Shown: positions 1 through 7,309 of the stretch, one piece after another
Layout: each line of letters opens with the position of its first letter
How positions within the stretch are numbered: the stretch's first letter is position 1
Assembly (NCBI GenBank): GCA_022545625.1
Contig: JACZQS010000080.1
Span: 1 to 8,698 of the forward strand
Reading direction: 5' to 3'
Length of the DNA: 8,698 nucleotides
Source of the DNA: Pseudomonadota bacterium
GTDB lineage: Bacteria > Pseudomonadota > Gammaproteobacteria > GCA-001735895
The notes under the pieces: generated by a model
Databases searched by the model: none
What the model was told of the DNA's origin: nothing
Seen by the model: the letters and a program-made list of their open reading frames with translations, nothing else
Position numbers and translations under genes: made by a program

Positions 1-970
1 TACCACGGTTTCCGAGGATATTACCGGCGCAATAGCGGACTCTGTTAACTATTCTATCGATGCCCTGCGTGACCTGGTGGCTACGATTAACAAGACTGCC
101 GTGCAGGTAGGCAGTGCAGTGAGTAAGACCCAAAACACTACTGGACAGCTGGAAGAGGCGAGTATCACTCAAGCCAAGGAGATAACTTCGGCTAGTGAGG
201 CAATTACTGCAATTTCCCGGGAGATGTCAAAGATTTCAGATAAGGCGAGTGATTCAGCAGAGGTTGCACGAAAATCGGTAGGTATCGCCCATGATGGTAG
301 CGAAACCGTACGTCAGACTAATGCTGGAATGGAAACCATTCGGGAGCAGATTCAGGAGACCTCTAAACGTATCAAAAGACTGGGTGAAAGCTCGCAGGAA
401 ATTGGTGATATCGTAAATCTAATTACCGAGATATCAGACCAGACTAACATTCTCGCGCTGAATGCGGCCATCCAGGCTTCAATGGCAGGGGAAGCTGGTC
501 GCGGGTTTGCGGTTGTTGCGGATGAAGTGCAGCGTCTCGCCGAACGTACCGGTAATGCTACCAAGCAGATAGAGGTGCTGGTTAAAACCATCCAGACCGA
601 TACCAGCGAAGCGGCCGTGTCAATGGAACAAAGTACCGCTAACGTTGTTAAAGGCGCAAAGCTAACTGAAAATGCGGGTAGCGCTCTGGATCGAATAGAA
701 CAGGTATCGATGAATTTAGCGCAACGAATTCTCGAAATTGCCGATTCCACCAAGGAGCAGGCATCACAGGGTGTCGAAATCACCGAATCTATGAATGTGA
801 TTCAGCAAATTACACTCAAAACATCCGAGGGTTCGGGGCAGGCTTCGGGTTCTGTCGGCGAGCTTTCAAGCATGGTTGATGCAATGCGAAAGTCGGTTGC
901 GGGTTTCAAATTGCCGGGTATGGAAGACGACGGGTTGGTACCAGACAGTGTAGGCTCCAAGTCTCTATAG
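1..970 (+). CDS. pilJ: PilJ-type methyl-accepting chemotaxis protein, C-terminal part (5' end outside window)
   Basis: The frame is open from base 2, giving 322 visible residues, so the GTG at 77 is an internal codon and not the true start. What remains is the cytoplasmic coiled-coil signalling domain. The conserved MCP hairpin tip lies at about 425-560, with the core QTNILALNAAIQA followed by GEAGRGFAVVADEVQRLAER, which is the PilJ version of the motif. The N-terminal periplasmic sensing part, membrane segments and most of the HAMP region lie outside the window. In the family, PilJ is the inner-membrane receptor of the Pil-Chp system. It interacts with pilin or other surface signals and controls the ChpA kinase through CheW-like adaptors, tuning twitching motility and cAMP levels. 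The protein ends without an NWETF-type CheR/CheB tether. Assignment as pilJ rather than a generic MCP gene rests on the tip sequence and on the adjacent chpA. Confidence 0.9.
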   Translation, partial: TTVSEDITGAIADSVNYSIDALRDLVATINKTAVQVGSAVSKTQNTTGQLEEASITQAKEITSASEAITAISREMSKISDKASDSAEVARKSVGIAHDGSETVRQTNAGMETIREQIQETSKRIKRLGESSQEIGDIVNLITEISDQTNILALNAAIQASMAGEAGRGFAVVADEVQRLAERTGNATKQIEVLVKTIQTDTSEAAVSMEQSTANVVKGAKLTENAGSALDRIEQVSMNLAQRILEIADSTKEQASQGVEITESMNVIQQITLKTSEGSGQASGSVGELSSMVDAMRKSVAGFKLPGMEDDGLVPDSVGSKSL

Positions 971-973
971 ATG
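968..973 (+). promoter_or_regulatory. Abutting stop/start junction pilJ-chpA (likely translational coupling)
   Basis: The pilJ stop TAG (968-970) is followed with no gap by the chpA ATG (971-973). The 20 bases before the ATG (ggctccaagtctctatag) hold no good Shine-Dalgarno match. ChpA translation therefore probably depends on ribosomes finishing pilJ and re-initiating. The start is supported because the segment right after it (ALDWVKK, then a degenerate Hpt-like helix) matches how ChpA N termini look. Confidence 0.55.
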
Positions 974-3900
974 ACTTTCCAGCAGACATCGATTAAGCAT
1001 GGCGCTCTGGATTGGGTTAAAAAATCCATAGACGATCATCTGTCTGAGATAAAAACCAACCTTAAATTATTTATTGAAGACGGCGATGCAGAATTGCTGG
1101 CGCCGGTCCAGCAGCGACTCGGGGAAGTTCAGGGTGTATTGGTGATGGTCGAGCAATATGGCGCGGCTATGTTGACCGAAGAAATGCTGTCGTTAACCGA
1201 TTTTATTATTCAGCACAAAAAAGAGCGGGATGATCCGACGCTGGAAGTTTTATCGCGGGCGGTATTGCAGTTGCCCGACTACCTGGAGCACATACAGTCG
1301 GGTCACCGGGATATTCCGATCGCGATTTTACCGTTGCTGAATGATATTCGTTCGGTAAAAGACGAAGATTTATTTTCTGAAAAACTGCTCTTTTTGCCAG
1401 ATCTTTCGATGCATTCGGATGGCGCTGTGGCCGAAGCAATTGATAAGCGCAGTAACCAGGCGTCGAAACTGCTGGCTAAAAAATTACGTCCTGTTTACCA
1501 GTATGCCCTGCTCAAGATTATCAAGGAAGAGTCGGTCGAAGATAATCTGAGACGGCTGGAAAAGGTTTGCGAAACCCTCGAAGAAAAGTCATATTCAGAA
1601 CAGGTCGCGCGAATATGGTGGGTCATCGGTGCCCTGATCGAATCGGTATCTCGCCAGCAACTAGAGCTAGGCGTATCGGTTAAAAATTTGCTGGGCAAGG
1701 TGGACGCCCTGTTCCGTGTGATCCTGATCATCGGGGAACGAGGGCTATTGCAGCGACAACCCGTTGATCTGATCAAAAATTATCTTTATTACATAGCGCA
1801 GCCGGCATGTGACGGACCCAAAGCCCAGGCGATCAAGACTGCCTATCGGCTAGAGCAATTTTTGCCTGGCGAAGCGAGTCGCAGCGAGCTGCTCGATAAT
1901 ATCGCCGGACTTAACCAGGAGCTATTAAAGACGGTAGCCGAAGCGATGAAAACCGAAATCGAGTCGGTCAAATCAACCCTCGAGATCTATGTCAACAGTG
2001 ATCCGCCTAATGTCGAGTTGCTCAAGGATATTCCCCAGGAGCTGCATACCATATCAGATACGCTGGCGATGATTGGTCTCGGTCAGCAGCGCCAGTTGAT
2101 CGAATCGCAAATTATCTCGGTGAATGAAATTTTAGACGGAGATCAACAGGACACCGAGGAGAGGTTGTTGTCGATGGCCGCCGAACTAATCCAGGTTGAA
2201 CATGCGCTTGACCTGATGCAAAAGCGACAGTCGCTGGATGATGAGCAGACTGATTCGGAAGCGGATGTGTCAAAAGACTTCGAACTGGATAGTATGCTTA
2301 GCGCGGTAATTACCGCGGCGCTCGATGATATTCAACAAACCAAGGGCGCAATTCTTGATTTCTTGAACGACCCCACGCGAAGCGAAAATATAGATCTATG
2401 CATTACCTTGATGGAGGAAATGAGAGGTGGAATGATGTTGCTCGACAAGCAGCGGGCAGTGGCGGTAGTTGATGGCCTGGTTCAATATTTGAAGGCGCAC
2501 GATATTGTTGAGTTTATGGATACGGTTCGCCTCGACGCATTATCGCAAGTGGTCGTCAGCCTCGAATATTACCTGGAGGCGTTGGGGGAACGACGATTCG
2601 ACGCCGACAGTATTCTGGATTTTGCCGATGCGCAACTTCAAAGTGTACTTTCGAAAGCAACCCCACCCGGCGAAGCCGATGCACTGGTAATCCTGGACGA
2701 TGATAATACCTCCGAAAATGATATCCCGGTGGGCGACGAAATATCGCAGAAGGCCGTTATAGATGAAAGTATCGAAATTGTCGATGTTGCCCAGGCTAGC
2801 GCATCGGACGAGTCTGCGGATTCGGTGACAGAATCATCCGGGCCGGTCAAAGCCGAGGACTACAGCCTGCTGATCAATGATACTAGTCAGGAACTGGCAA
2901 GTTTAGAGACCGCGATCATTGAATCGATTCAACCTGATGTTGAAATATCCGGGGTCGATGAGCGGAATACCTCAGCAGGTGAGACTATCCGGGGTGATGG
3001 ACCATTAAAGGTAGTAACTGTTGGCGAGGATGACGAAGTTCTAATTCCTGGAAGTGATCCCGATATACTGGAGATTTTTCTGGAAGAGGTCGAGGAAGAG
3101 GCAGTCAATGTCGATCGTTTGCATCAGGACTGGCTATTGCATGCAGAGGATGAAAATGCGATTAAGAATATCCGTCGCGCATTTCACACCATTAAGGGAA
3201 GTGGTCGGCTCGTGGGTGCAGTTAAGATCGCCGAGTTTGCAGCAGATTATGAGCAGCTACTCAATCGTATCATCGAAAAATCGATTTTACCCCGGGATGA
3301 AGTAATCGATGCTGTAGGACAGGCAGCATTCGCATTGAATGAATTGGTCGTCGAACTCAAAACCAACCAGAAACCGACGCTAAATATCCCCTATCTGCGG
3401 GGGTTGGCGAGGGCACTCGCGGAGTTCAATGCCGGGCAGATAATGATAGAGCGCACCGGTGAAATGGAAGTAATCACCGGGTCTCCTGGTGATCGAATCA
3501 TCGATGCCGAAGATGACGCTATCGAAGTCGGAAAAGATGACGGTATCGAAGTCGAGATGATTGCAGAAGACCCGCAACTGGAGGCGCTCGAGACCTCTAT
3601 CGATATTGGCGCCTCGATTGATTTTGACACCTCTGTCGATCCTGAGGCCATCACTAGTGATGGGATGGCCGATCAGGATGCTGACGATGCAACGCCATCG
3701 GAGGAGGACCCCCCTGACCCTTTAGCACTGGCGACAGAGGACCCGATGCCTGGAATAGAGGCAGGGGAGGGTGTGCCCAGTAGTCCACAAGCGGACACGC
3801 CGACTGGCCTGTCGTTTGATTCGGAACTGCTGACGATCTACCAACAAGAGGTTGAAGCGCACCTGGGCACAATTAAATCCGCGCTTGACCTTTGTAAAAA

Positions 3901-6652
3901 ATCAAAAGAACTGATTCCCAGCGAAGAATTTTATCGCGCACTGCACACCATTCATGGCGCATCGCGAACGGCCGACATAGGTAGCATTGGCGAGTTAGCC
4001 AGCCTGATGGAAAAACCGATGAAAGCCGCGCTTTCGCAATCCACGACGCTTGATCAAGATGCCATAAAACTTTTTCGCCAGGGCTATCAGGCGCTCAGGG
4101 CTATGACTAAAGAGCTGGTCGAAACCCGCCAACTGCCACTGGTACCAGAAGATTTGATAACAGGACTGATCGCATTAGCCGAAGACCTGCAGCATCATGC
4201 CCTGGAAATTCCTGCCGATGCTGACCAGCCCTCCGGTGAGTTTATCAGCACGGTGACGATGATGGATGATTCACCGGAGATCGAGCAGGACAATGAGCTG
4301 TTGGCGATTTTCGTCGATGAAGCGAAAGAATTGCTTGAAATGATCGATCGCACCCTGCACGACTGGGCCGAGCAAAAACCAGACGATGATGGTCAGTATG
4401 ATTATTCCGCAGTGATGGAATTACAGCGCTACCTGCATACTTTGAAAGGTGGCGCAAAAATGGCCGAGCTACACCAGATTGGTGATTTAAGTCATGAACT
4501 TGAATCCGTGTTCATCCAGGTAATGGATGGACGCCTGGAGAAAAATGATAGCCTGGTCGAACTCTTGCGGGATAGTTTCGACCTGCTGCACAAACAGGTG
4601 GATCAGGCCAGTGAAAACCGGTCGTCGAGTGACTCGGCAGACCAGATTCAGTTGCTCAAGGCAATGCGTCGTGGTGGCGGTGGAAGCCAGGCAGAGCAGA
4701 CTGGTGATCCGGCTCCCATCCCAACCCGCCGACAGGGTAAGCACGACAGGCGGGCGTCAAGGCGTAGAGAAGATACCGAAAGTGATAGTGATAATTTTAC
4801 CGATGACGACAATGCCGGACAGGAACGACAGGCCCAGGAAGTCATTAAAGTACGTGCTGAATTGCTCGACAATCTGGTCAATTCTGCCGGTGAGGTCAGT
4901 ATTTATCGCGCTCGCATGGAGCAACAGGTGTCGGGTCTGGGTTCCTACCTTGGAGAACTGAATCAAACTATCAATCGACTGAAAAACCAGTTGCGCAGCC
5001 TGGAAGCTGAAACCGATGCGCAAATCCATTTTAGTCATCGGGTCAATACCGAGACTCCCGGCGACTTTGATCCGCTGGAGATGGATCGCTATACGCTGAT
5101 CCAGGAGCTTTCGAAATCTCTCAGTGAGAGTGTTAATGACCTATCCAGCTTGCAGGCGGTATTGGGCGATCAGGTGAAGGATTCTGAAACCCTATTGCTG
5201 CAGCAGGCGCGTGTTAATACCGACTTACACGACGGATTGATCAAAAGTAGAATGGTCAGGTTCACGGGCCTGTCATCCAGGCTTCGTCGATTGGTTCGCC
5301 AGAGCAGCCAGGAATTAGGCAAGAAAGCTAAACTGGTGATTACCGGTGAAGAAAACGAGGTTGATAACAAGGTGCTCGACCGAATGATCGCACCGCTCGA
5401 GCATATTATTCGTAATGCGATATCTCATGGTATCGAGACACCCGTCGATCGCGTCAAGAATGGTAAACCCAAAATCGGCGTAATAACCATCGATATTACC
5501 CGTGATGGATCCGATGTCGTGATCAAGGTAAGCGACGACGGTGCCGGTATAAATCTCGAGAAGGTTCGAAGCCGCGCTTTAAAACTGGGGCTGATGAAAA
5601 AGGGCCATAGCGTTACCGACAGTGATCTCGTGCAGTTTATCCTGGAACCCGGGTTTAGTACGGCCGAGCATGTTACCCAATTATATGGTCGTGGTGTCGG
5701 TATGGATGTAGTCGATATTGAAATCAAGCAACTGGGGGGGACGTTACAGATTGAAACCAGCCCACAGGGAGCTTCATTTGTCGCCAGGCTTCCGTTCACC
5801 CTGTCGATCAACCAGGCCATCCTGGTTAGAACCGGTGGCGAGTCCTACGCGATTCCATTGATTAATATTGAGGGCATTAACCGTATAGAAACCAATAAGC
5901 TGGTCGAGCTTTACCAGGACGATGAACCCGAGCTCGAATATGGGGGACAACATTTCGCCCTGCATTATTTAAGTAAACTGGTTGGTGCCGAGGATCACTT
6001 CAATGCCGACGACGAGCAATCGAAGCAGCCGGTGATTTTAGGCCGGTCCGGCGATGTTCGTGTAGCTTTGCATGTCGATGAAATACTCGGTAACCGAGAA
6101 ATCGTGGTAAAGGCCCTAGGTAAGCAGTTGAGCCAGGTAAAGGGAATTTCGGGTGCCAGCATCCTGGCCGATGGCAGCGTCGTATTAATTCTCGATATCA
6201 ATGGTGTTGTAAGGCACGGCGCGAGCAGTGCAGTCAATATTGTTTATAGCAGCGAGTCGGATGGCGACATTGTAAGCGATCAAATAAAACGAATCGTAAT
6301 GGTAGTAGACGATTCGATTACGATGCGCCGTGTTGCGAGTAAATTACTGGAAAGAAATAACTACCAGGTGGTAACCGCCAAGGACGGGATTGATGCACTT
6401 TCGCAACTCGAAGAGGTTAAACCCGATGTTATGCTACTCGATATAGAAATGCCACGAATGGACGGATTTGAGTTAGCTACCCATATGCAAAATGAAAATT
6501 TATACTCGGGGATCCCGATAATCATGATTACCTCGCGCACTGGTGATAAACATCGCGACAGGGCATTGCAGATTGGCGTAACAAATTACATGGGCAAACC
6601 GTATCAGGAAGAAGAGTTAATCGAAAATATCCAGAGCGCAATAGCGGGGTAG
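971..6652 (+). CDS. chpA: ChpA/PilL-type hybrid chemotaxis histidine kinase with multiple Hpt domains and C-terminal receiver
   Basis: A giant CheA-like kinase of the type IV pilus chemosensory system, 1893 residues, cytoplasmic. Three Hpt domains with a phosphorylatable histidine are visible: H739 (FHTIKGSG), H992 (LHTIHGAS, with His where Lys is usual) and H1156 (LHTLKGGA). Three Hpt-like helical segments without an intact HxxKG lie N-terminally (about 10-100, 322-410, 438-530). Acidic linkers occupy about 567-694 and 822-954. A CheA-type dimerisation region runs from about 1290. The ATPase domain follows, with N-box HIIRNAISHG (1478-1487), G1 DDGAG (1522-1526) and G2 GRGVGMD (1573-1579), then a CheW-like domain (about 1605-1745). 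The receiver has D1780/D1781, phospho-acceptor D1824, T1854 and K1876, all intact. P. aeruginosa ChpA is about 2470 residues with more Hpt-type domains, so this is a shorter version. No membrane segments are seen. It should phosphorylate PilG/PilH-type regulators encoded elsewhere. Confidence 0.94.
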   Translation: MTFQQTSIKHGALDWVKKSIDDHLSEIKTNLKLFIEDGDAELLAPVQQRLGEVQGVLVMVEQYGAAMLTEEMLSLTDFIIQHKKERDDPTLEVLSRAVLQLPDYLEHIQSGHRDIPIAILPLLNDIRSVKDEDLFSEKLLFLPDLSMHSDGAVAEAIDKRSNQASKLLAKKLRPVYQYALLKIIKEESVEDNLRRLEKVCETLEEKSYSEQVARIWWVIGALIESVSRQQLELGVSVKNLLGKVDALFRVILIIGERGLLQRQPVDLIKNYLYYIAQPACDGPKAQAIKTAYRLEQFLPGEASRSELLDNIAGLNQELLKTVAEAMKTEIESVKSTLEIYVNSDPPNVELLKDIPQELHTISDTLAMIGLGQQRQLIESQIISVNEILDGDQQDTEERLLSMAAELIQVEHALDLMQKRQSLDDEQTDSEADVSKDFELDSMLSAVITAALDDIQQTKGAILDFLNDPTRSENIDLCITLMEEMRGGMMLLDKQRAVAVVDGLVQYLKAHDIVEFMDTVRLDALSQVVVSLEYYLEALGERRFDADSILDFADAQLQSVLSKATPPGEADALVILDDDNTSENDIPVGDEISQKAVIDESIEIVDVAQASASDESADSVTESSGPVKAEDYSLLINDTSQELASLETAIIESIQPDVEISGVDERNTSAGETIRGDGPLKVVTVGEDDEVLIPGSDPDILEIFLEEVEEEAVNVDRLHQDWLLHAEDENAIKNIRRAFHTIKGSGRLVGAVKIAEFAADYEQLLNRIIEKSILPRDEVIDAVGQAAFALNELVVELKTNQKPTLNIPYLRGLARALAEFNAGQIMIERTGEMEVITGSPGDRIIDAEDDAIEVGKDDGIEVEMIAEDPQLEALETSIDIGASIDFDTSVDPEAITSDGMADQDADDATPSEEDPPDPLALATEDPMPGIEAGEGVPSSPQADTPTGLSFDSELLTIYQQEVEAHLGTIKSALDLCKKSKELIPSEEFYRALHTIHGASRTADIGSIGELASLMEKPMKAALSQSTTLDQDAIKLFRQGYQALRAMTKELVETRQLPLVPEDLITGLIALAEDLQHHALEIPADADQPSGEFISTVTMMDDSPEIEQDNELLAIFVDEAKELLEMIDRTLHDWAEQKPDDDGQYDYSAVMELQRYLHTLKGGAKMAELHQIGDLSHELESVFIQVMDGRLEKNDSLVELLRDSFDLLHKQVDQASENRSSSDSADQIQLLKAMRRGGGGSQAEQTGDPAPIPTRRQGKHDRRASRRREDTESDSDNFTDDDNAGQERQAQEVIKVRAELLDNLVNSAGEVSIYRARMEQQVSGLGSYLGELNQTINRLKNQLRSLEAETDAQIHFSHRVNTETPGDFDPLEMDRYTLIQELSKSLSESVNDLSSLQAVLGDQVKDSETLLLQQARVNTDLHDGLIKSRMVRFTGLSSRLRRLVRQSSQELGKKAKLVITGEENEVDNKVLDRMIAPLEHIIRNAISHGIETPVDRVKNGKPKIGVITIDITRDGSDVVIKVSDDGAGINLEKVRSRALKLGLMKKGHSVTDSDLVQFILEPGFSTAEHVTQLYGRGVGMDVVDIEIKQLGGTLQIETSPQGASFVARLPFTLSINQAILVRTGGESYAIPLINIEGINRIETNKLVELYQDDEPELEYGGQHFALHYLSKLVGAEDHFNADDEQSKQPVILGRSGDVRVALHVDEILGNREIVVKALGKQLSQVKGISGASILADGSVVLILDINGVVRHGASSAVNIVYSSESDGDIVSDQIKRIVMVVDDSITMRRVASKLLERNNYQVVTAKDGIDALSQLEEVKPDVMLLDIEMPRMDGFELATHMQNENLYSGIPIIMITSRTGDKHRDRALQIGVTNYMGKPYQEEELIENIQSAIAG

Positions 6653-6660
6653 GATGAGAA
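6651..6660 (+). promoter_or_regulatory. Ribosome binding region of the chpC-like gene, overlapping the chpA stop
   Basis: AGGATGAGAA begins inside the chpA stop codon. The AGGA core is 12 bases from the ATG at 6667 and the GAGAA core is 6 bases away, so the second is the better placed Shine-Dalgarno. The 14-base gap and this overlap support co-translation with chpA. Confidence 0.45.
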
Positions 6661-6666
6661 ACTAAA

Positions 6667-7152
6667 ATGAGTGTTAACTCCGAGTCAATCCGTTGCATGC
6701 TGTTGCCCCTGTCCTCGATCAACTTACTGATCCCTAATTCAGCGGTCGCCGAAGTAATTGGTTATTTCACGCCTACAGCCCTAACCGACTCCAGTCGGTG
6801 GTTTCCTGGCGTGGTCATGTGGCGCGGTGTCCATGTGCCAGTGATATCGATAGAAGAAATGTGCTCAATAGATGCCCCGATTGTCGGCGCGAGGTCCCGA
6901 ATAGCGATAATATACAATCCAGAAAAAGACGCTGAGCTGCCTTATCTGGGGATACATATTCAGGATATACCCCGGGCCTACCTTGCCGAGCCTGACAAAA
7001 TGGAATCGGGTTCCGACGATGGATTGAGTCAGTATTTACTGTCAAATGTCGATGATGATCACCTGGCGCGTTTTATTCCAAACCTGGATAACATCATAGC
7101 TGACCTGAAAGTCGAATATACCCAGGAAAAGATAGATCAACTGTCGATCTAG
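6667..7152 (+). CDS. chpC: ChpC-type CheW-like coupling protein
   Basis: A single-domain, soluble CheW-like protein of 161 residues, near the usual length of this family. The opening RCMLLPLSSINLLIPNSAVAEVI is the typical beta-strand start of Pil-Chp CheW proteins. It is followed by WFPGVVMWRGVHVPVISIEEM (42-62), the CheW core in which the WRG..VPV element packs the SH3-like barrel. The C-terminal tail from about 115 (DDGLSQYLL onward) is more helical and acidic. CheW proteins link the receptor tip to the kinase. In P. aeruginosa the cluster has two, PilI and ChpC, and the position after chpA fits ChpC rather than PilI, which normally lies before pilJ. The gene starts 14 bases after chpA and is probably the last of the operon here, because the next + strand gene belongs to an insertion sequence. 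The chpC name rests on synteny and the N-terminal motif. Confidence 0.8.
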   Translation: MSVNSESIRCMLLPLSSINLLIPNSAVAEVIGYFTPTALTDSSRWFPGVVMWRGVHVPVISIEEMCSIDAPIVGARSRIAIIYNPEKDAELPYLGIHIQDIPRAYLAEPDKMESGSDDGLSQYLLSNVDDDHLARFIPNLDNIIADLKVEYTQEKIDQLSI

Positions 7153-7166
7153 CCGGATGGTGGATC

Positions 7167-7179
7167 CCCCTTCAAGGGG
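7167..7179. repeat. Short palindrome CCCCTT-C-AAGGGG after chpC
   Basis: A 6-bp inverted repeat with one central base lies 14 bases after the chpC stop. It overlaps the left half of the larger palindrome that the IS interrupts, since its AAGGGG arm is shared. No T-tract follows, so it is not a standard intrinsic terminator, though it could slow readthrough. Confidence 0.45.
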
Positions 7180-7186
7180 TCAGACC
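7172..7186. repeat. Left half of the 21-bp palindrome split by the IS
   Basis: Reads TCAAGGGGTCAGACC up to the IS left end. Together with 8535-8540 (CCTTGA) it rebuilds a 21-bp palindrome: TCAAGGGGTC, a central A, then GACCCCTTGA. With the left-copy base at the variable position the two arms are perfectly complementary. The right-hand copy has T instead of C there. Confidence 0.75.
7178..7186. repeat. Left target-site duplication GGTCAGACC (9 bp)
   Basis: Nine bases immediately outside the left IS end. They match 8526-8534 (GGTCAGACT) at 8 of 9 positions. Nine bp is the duplication length of IS10-group elements. The duplicated bases are exactly the central nine of the interrupted palindrome. 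Confidence 0.75.
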
Positions 7187-7202
7187 CTGAGGTATCCCCA
7201 CA
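7187..7202. repeat. Left terminal inverted repeat of the IS
   Basis: CTGAGGTATCCCCACA is perfectly complementary to 8510-8525. Pairing also appears to continue outward for 15 bp with two mismatches, but that outer part is the palindromic target and not IS sequence. Confidence 0.88.
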
Positions 7203-7210
7203 TAAACTAA

Positions 7211-7239
7211 TTTAAAAACAGCACCTTAAGGCGTATAGT
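7211..7239 (+). promoter_or_regulatory. Possible transposase promoter (weak)
   Basis: TATAGT at 7234-7239 differs from the -10 consensus at one base. An AT-rich TTTAAA at 7211-7216 lies 17 bp upstream as a poor -35. An alternative -10 is TCTAAA at 7243-7248. A promoter is expected in this leader, but the sequence does not decide which site is used. Confidence 0.3.
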
Positions 7240-7254
7240 TCATCTAAAACAGCA

Positions 7255-7309
7255 TGTGCACCGGATTTTTTCCTCCGAATGGTCTAATTTCCGGGGGATC
7301 CGATGCACA
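7255..7309 (+). promoter_or_regulatory. Predicted RNA hairpin sequestering the transposase Shine-Dalgarno and start codon
   Basis: The outer stem pairs 7255-7266 with 7298-7309 at 11 of 12 positions. The single mismatch (C7261 opposite A7303) falls on the A of the ATG. An inner stem can pair TCCTCCG (7271-7277) with CGGGGGA (7292-7298), one pair being G-U. The two stems compete only for A7298 and otherwise stack across a small T-rich bulge. The GGGGG Shine-Dalgarno (7293-7297) and the ATG (7303-7305) would both be base-paired. IS10 and IS50 are known to use such structures to block transposase translation from transcripts entering from outside. By analogy this is likely the same device. Confidence 0.55.

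Noticed and set aside
77..79. GTG as the start of a 297-residue protein
   Set aside because: The frame is open to the window edge with PilJ-like coding sequence before it, so this is an internal valine codon.
352..783. A 143-codon minus-strand frame opposite pilJ
   Set aside because: It mirrors the highly conserved MCP signalling region and its Ser/Ala/Ile-rich content is what an antisense reading of such a gene gives.
4527..4961. A 144-codon + strand frame inside chpA
   Set aside because: It lies wholly within the chpA Hpt/linker region in a different frame, with basic, Cys-rich low-information sequence. It is a shadow of the real gene.
6654..6665. Three-codon mini-ORF (ATG AGA AAC TAA) between chpA and the chpC-like gene
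   Set aside because: It overlaps the ribosome binding region and such tiny frames are common by chance. Nothing else supports a leader peptide.
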